Shown here: one piece after another, positions 61,468-64,000 of the stretch
Position numbering within the stretch: the first letter of the stretch is position 1
How the letters are laid out: each line of letters begins with the position of its first letter
NCBI GenBank assembly: GCA_046350095.1
Contig: JAXMBA010000005.1
Span: 124,001-188,000, forward strand
Reading direction: 5' to 3'
From: Urbifossiella sp046350095
GTDB taxonomy: Bacteria > Planctomycetota > Planctomycetia > Gemmatales > Gemmataceae
DNA length: 64,000 nucleotides
Program-made: the position numbers and the translations under genes
Notes under the pieces: model-generated
Told to the model about the DNA's origin: nothing
Database searches by the model: none
Seen by the model: the letters and a program-made list of their open reading frames with translations, nothing else

Positions 61468-62235
61468 TCAGTGTTCGGGGTGCAGCTGCATCCCCAGGAA
61501 GATCGACGTCAGCAGCACGAACACGAAGGCTTGCAGGAAGGCCACGAACAGTTCCAGAACGCTCAGCGCGGTGCCCATGACCACGGCCGCGACGGTGCCG
61601 CCGGCCGACATGCCGCCCGCCGCCTCGGCCAGCGCGAACGACAGGATCACGGCCAGCGCCACGTGCCCGGCGAAGATGTTGGCGAACAGACGCACGGCCA
61701 GCACCGCCCCGCGGATGACCGCGCCCATCACCTCGATCACCGTGATGAGCGGCACGATCAGCACCGTCAGGAAGATCTTCATCGGGAGGTTGTCGGCCTC
61801 CAGGTGCGGGATGAACGACTTCACGTACCCGCCGACGCCATTCTCCCGGATGGCCTGGACGTGGATGACCAGGAACACGATCGCGGCGAGCACCAGCGTG
61901 ACGCTGATGTCGGCGGTCGGCGACCCGAGGAACGGGATCATCCCCAGCAGGTTGCAGGTGAGGATGAACAGGAACAGCGTCCACAGGAACGGCAGGTACT
62001 TGTCGGCGCCGTGGCTGATGTTCGGCCGCACCACCTCGTCGCGGATGTACAGCAACAGCGACTCGAAGAAGTTCCAGAGGGGGCCGCGGGGCGGGGTGCC
62101 GTCCTCGACCTTGCGGGCCAGGAGGATGAACGGCACGGCCACGGCCACGGCGGCGACGACGAGCAGCACCTGATACTTCGTGACCGGCCCGACCCAGGCG
62201 TGATCGACGACGTGATCCAGGGGGCTGTGTGCCAT
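61468..62235 (-). CDS. atpB: F-type ATP synthase subunit a
   Basis: 255 residues with five or six membrane helices. Key motifs: GPLWNFFESLLLYIRDEVVRP, NLLGMIPFLGSPTADISVTLVLA, and AVLAVRLFANIFAGHV, which holds the essential Arg of the ion channel. Normal length. The start ATG follows GGAG-like GAAC weakly. Followed 32 bp later by atpE. Confidence 0.95.
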   Translation of the reverse strand: MAHSPLDHVVDHAWVGPVTKYQVLLVVAAVAVAVPFILLARKVEDGTPPRGPLWNFFESLLLYIRDEVVRPNISHGADKYLPFLWTLFLFILTCNLLGMIPFLGSPTADISVTLVLAAIVFLVIHVQAIRENGVGGYVKSFIPHLEADNLPMKIFLTVLIVPLITVIEVMGAVIRGAVLAVRLFANIFAGHVALAVILSFALAEAAGGMSAGGTVAAVVMGTALSVLELFVAFLQAFVFVLLTSIFLGMQLHPEH

Positions 62236-62254
62236 GGTTCGTGCGTCCGTGTGG

Positions 62255-62479
62255 CTACTTCGCCGCGTCGTCCCGACTCATCCGCCGCGCCGTCAGGATC
62301 AGGTGGCCGATCCCGCCGACGACACCGATCACCGACCCGACCGCCAATCCCCAGGGCGCCCAGCCGTACTTGCCGTCGAGCCACACGCCGAGGACGATCG
62401 GGCCGACCATCTCGCCGATCGCCATGCTGGCGAGGGCCAGGCCGCGGTAGTCGCCGGGGCTACTCTTCGGCGCGGTCAC
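62255..62479 (-). CDS. AtpZ/AtpI-family small membrane protein
   Basis: 74 residues with two membrane helices (GLALASMAIGEMVGPIVLGVWLD and GLAVGSVIGVVGGIGHLILTA). The G-x4-D-x-[KR] loop after the first helix (LDGKYGWAPWG) matches AtpZ/AtpQ-type proteins that precede atpB in many operons. Likely assembly or ion-handling factor. It overlaps the upstream gene by four bases (ATGA). Confidence 0.75.
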   Translation of the reverse strand: MTAPKSSPGDYRGLALASMAIGEMVGPIVLGVWLDGKYGWAPWGLAVGSVIGVVGGIGHLILTARRMSRDDAAK

Positions 62480-62865
62480 GGCGGGTCCGCCGGGGGTGTC
62501 GGGCCGGGGCGTAACACCAACACCGACTCGGCCGTCAGCGTCATTAGGTAGAAGAACACCGCCCAGCCGGCGAACCGCTCCCGGCCGATTCCCGCCGCCG
62601 TCACCGCCCCGTCCAGGAGGAACACGCCGGCGGTCACGCCGACGAACCGCAACCCGATGCCGACCAGGATCACCGTCGTCGTGGCGTCCGGGTCACCCGG
62701 CCCGACCGCCCCCGCGAGGAGGAGCGTGCCGACGGCCGGGATCAGGCACAGCGCCGCCGCCAGAGTGCCTGTCGCCGCGTGCCTCGGGTCGTCCAGCAGG
62801 GCCAGCGGCAGGACCGTCAACAGGCCCACGCCCGTCGTGGTGCCGACCAGGATCAGCACGCGCAC
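62476..62865 (-). CDS. AtpI-like four-helix membrane protein, first gene of the ATP synthase operon
   Basis: 129 residues with about four hydrophobic helices (MRVLILVGTTTGVGLLTVLPLALL, TGTLAAALCLIPAVGTLLLAG, TVILVGIGLRFVGVTAGVFLL, FAGWAVFFYLMTLTAESVLVL). It sits at the AtpI place in the operon, with size and topology to match, but I see no diagnostic motif. The promoter candidate lies 48 bp upstream. Overlaps the next gene by ATGA. Confidence 0.6.
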   Translation of the reverse strand: MRVLILVGTTTGVGLLTVLPLALLDDPRHAATGTLAAALCLIPAVGTLLLAGAVGPGDPDATTTVILVGIGLRFVGVTAGVFLLDGAVTAAGIGRERFAGWAVFFYLMTLTAESVLVLRPGPTPPADPP

Positions 62866-62912
62866 GGTGGCTCCCGAACGCCCAGGGTGAGCTGGTGTCG
62901 TCCAGTGAGCGT

Positions 62913-62941
62913 ATTGAAGGGGGGAGCAAAGGGAACGTCAA
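62913..62941 (-). promoter_or_regulatory. Sigma70-type promoter candidate of the ATP synthase operon
   Basis: On the minus strand: TTGACG (62941-62936), 17-nt spacer, TTCAAT (62918-62913), with the first start codon 48 bp downstream at 62865. Confidence 0.5.
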
Positions 62942-62951
62942 TCGCGGCTTC

Positions 62952-62965
62952 GTGAAAAATTTCAC
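62952..62965. promoter_or_regulatory. Dyad GTGAAAAATTTCAC upstream of the -35 box
   Basis: Perfect palindrome of 14 bp, ten bases upstream of the putative -35. AT-rich in a GC-rich region; fits an activator or repressor site for the ATP synthase operon. Confidence 0.4.
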
Positions 62966-63426
62966 TAACTCGCCCAGGACGCGTCCGAAGATCAAACCGG
63001 GTGTCCGGTTAGCTCCGATTCCCGGAAATGAGAGGTGTTCGGAGTCGCCCAGAGGTTGTGCGGCGGCACCGGGGACGCTGCAACATTCCCGCGCAAGTGC
63101 GATGACGGATGCGCCGCGCGGGCCGGTCGCCGCGCCTGGGCGAGCGTGGTAAATCGTGTTGACGCATGGAGTACGAATTCTCTAGGATGTCTGTACAACC
63201 GGCGAGTAAAACCTTGCCGAGAATGGGTCGGTCGGCCGCTCCCGGCCACGACCCGCACCGGTCCCCCCGCCCGTCGGACCGTTCCGACTGGACCGGTGGC
63301 GCTACAATGGCCCGGCTTCCACCGGTGCCGCCGTCCGGGTCGGACCCCGGACCCCGACCCCCGGCTCGGATGCCGAAGCCCCGTCCCGCGACCGCCGGCA
63401 TGCCGGCGAGACGGAGTGGCCGCACG
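62966..63426. other. Divergent spacer with possible promoters for the last gene
   Basis: 461 bp with no credible gene. On the plus strand TTGACG (63159-63164), an 18-nt spacer and TAGGAT (63183-63188) make a fair promoter; a TACAAT at 63303-63308 is a second -10-like hexamer closer to the start at 63427. The spacer is less GC-rich around 63150-63220. No long repeat seen. Confidence 0.4.
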
Positions 63427-64000
63427 ATGAAGACCGCAGGTGCGCTCGGCGACCGGTCGAAGAAGGAACTGGCCGACCTGGCCAAGCGGAAGGGCGTCCG
63501 CGGCTGGGAGCGGATGGCCAAGGACGACCTCGTGAAAGCGCTGGGTCGCCTCGCGGCCAAGCCCGCGCCGAAGCCGGCGCCCCGCCCCGCGGCCAAGCCC
63601 GTCGCCAAGTCGGCGGCGAAGGTGACCAAGCCGGCCAAGCCCGCGGCGACGCGTACCCCCAAGCCGGCGGCGCCACGCCCCCCCAAGCCTGCCGTCAACG
63701 GCACGCACCGCCCCGCGGCCCGAGTCGTGCCGCCGCCGAAGCCGGCGCCGGTCGCCGCCAAGCCCGTGGTACCCGCCGCGAAGCCGGCGCCCCCCGCGGC
63801 CGCGCCCAAGCCGCCCGTCAAGCCGCTGATCAAGACGAACGCCCCGCCGCCGCCGGCCATCCCGCCGGCGAAGGACCTGTCGGCCGCGGCCGTGGGCGCC
63901 ACCAAGGACCGCATCCTGCTGATGGTGCCGGACCCGTTCTGGCTCCACGCGTACTGGGAGCTGACGCACCAGTCGGTGCAGCGCGCCGAGGCCGCCCTGA
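63427..64000 (+). CDS. DUF4912-type protein with Rho-N-like start, 3' end outside window
   Basis: 191 codons visible, no stop before the edge. The first ~45 residues (MKTAGALGDRSKKELADLAKRKG, then WERMAKDDLVKALGRLA) look like a Rho-N/SAP helix-extended-helix that may bind nucleic acids. A ~110-residue linker of Pro/Ala/Lys repeats (KPAPRPAAKPVAKSAAK) follows. Near the edge DRILLMVPDPFWLHAYWELT matches the start of DUF4912. The family is often found beside glycogen or polysaccharide enzymes; the role is unknown. Transcribed away from the ATP synthase operon. Confidence 0.75.
   Translation, partial: MKTAGALGDRSKKELADLAKRKGVRGWERMAKDDLVKALGRLAAKPAPKPAPRPAAKPVAKSAAKVTKPAKPAATRTPKPAAPRPPKPAVNGTHRPAARVVPPPKPAPVAAKPVVPAAKPAPPAAAPKPPVKPLIKTNAPPPPAIPPAKDLSAAAVGATKDRILLMVPDPFWLHAYWELTHQSVQRAEAAL

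Noticed and set aside
63009..63914. Minus-strand Gly/Ala-rich open frame near the right edge
   Set aside because: The plus-strand frame from 63427 gives a recognisable Rho-N-like start and a DUF4912 pattern; the antisense frame is the complement of the Pro/Ala/Lys linker.

Overview
This window is a stretch of very GC-rich bacterial chromosome in which almost every codon ends in G or C. The gene content points to the Planctomycetota, most likely the Gemmataceae. The evidence is an ECF sigma factor joined to a long WD40 tail, two Tat-exported DUF1501 proteins, a secreted sulfatase, a LamG protein, a CBM9-type protein, a Ser/Thr kinase with a C-terminal membrane anchor, an ATP synthase alpha subunit with a large insertion, and many intergenic palindromic repeat families. 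This placement is inference from family composition. I saw no rRNA, tRNA, CRISPR array or recognisable transposase.

Layout. 0-17 kb: a 5'-truncated large catalase, a parallel beta-helix lipoprotein, an alpha/beta-hydrolase-like protein, a frameshifted sigma-WD40 regulator, holA, galE and several secreted or envelope proteins. 17-26.8 kb: a LamG protein, then a low-GC two-gene cassette (18.0-19.5 kb) resembling nucleotide-modification-associated proteins, a beta-CASP metallohydrolase, an NfeD-like and SDR pair, a DEAD-box helicase, an M28 peptidase and a DinB-like protein. 26.8-30.0 kb: an operon of four small membrane-anchored proteins, three of them with long coiled coils and a shared N-terminal anchor motif. 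30.4-31.8 kb: a Ser/Thr kinase.

32.0-37.2 kb holds a minimal HK97-type capsid cassette (portal, prohead protease, major capsid protein, a small structural-type protein, head-tail connector). It has no terminase, tail, integrase or lysis gene, and palindromic repeats of three host families sit between or after most of its genes. It looks like a domesticated or remnant capsid module. 37.4-39.9 kb has an ECF sigma/anti-sigma-like set and small membrane proteins. 39.9-45.4 kb has a sulfatase, two secretin-like proteins, a DUF1501 protein and an SRPBCC protein. At 45.4-46.5 kb an 86-bp inverted repeat encloses one low-GC membrane-protein gene. 46.5-54.1 kb has a membrane protein with an embedded spermidine-synthase-like domain, an MFS transporter, a creatininase-family hydrolase, RidA and a second DUF1501 protein.

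54.2-62.9 kb is a complete F-type ATP synthase operon on the minus strand, in the order atpI-like, atpZ-like, atpB, atpE, atpF, atpH, atpA, atpG, a DUF1569 gene, atpD, atpC and a zinc-ribbon membrane protein. A DUF1569 protein between atpG and atpD is unusual. The window ends inside a divergent gene with a Rho-N/SAP-like start, a long Pro/Ala/Lys linker and a DUF4912-type domain.

The most striking non-coding feature is the density of long inverted repeats, in at least six sequence families. They sit between genes and in several cases supply the last codons or the stop codon of neighbouring genes. The best candidates for undescribed biology are the low-GC Nmad3-like pair, the capsid cassette, the coiled-coil operon and the gene enclosed by the long inverted repeat.
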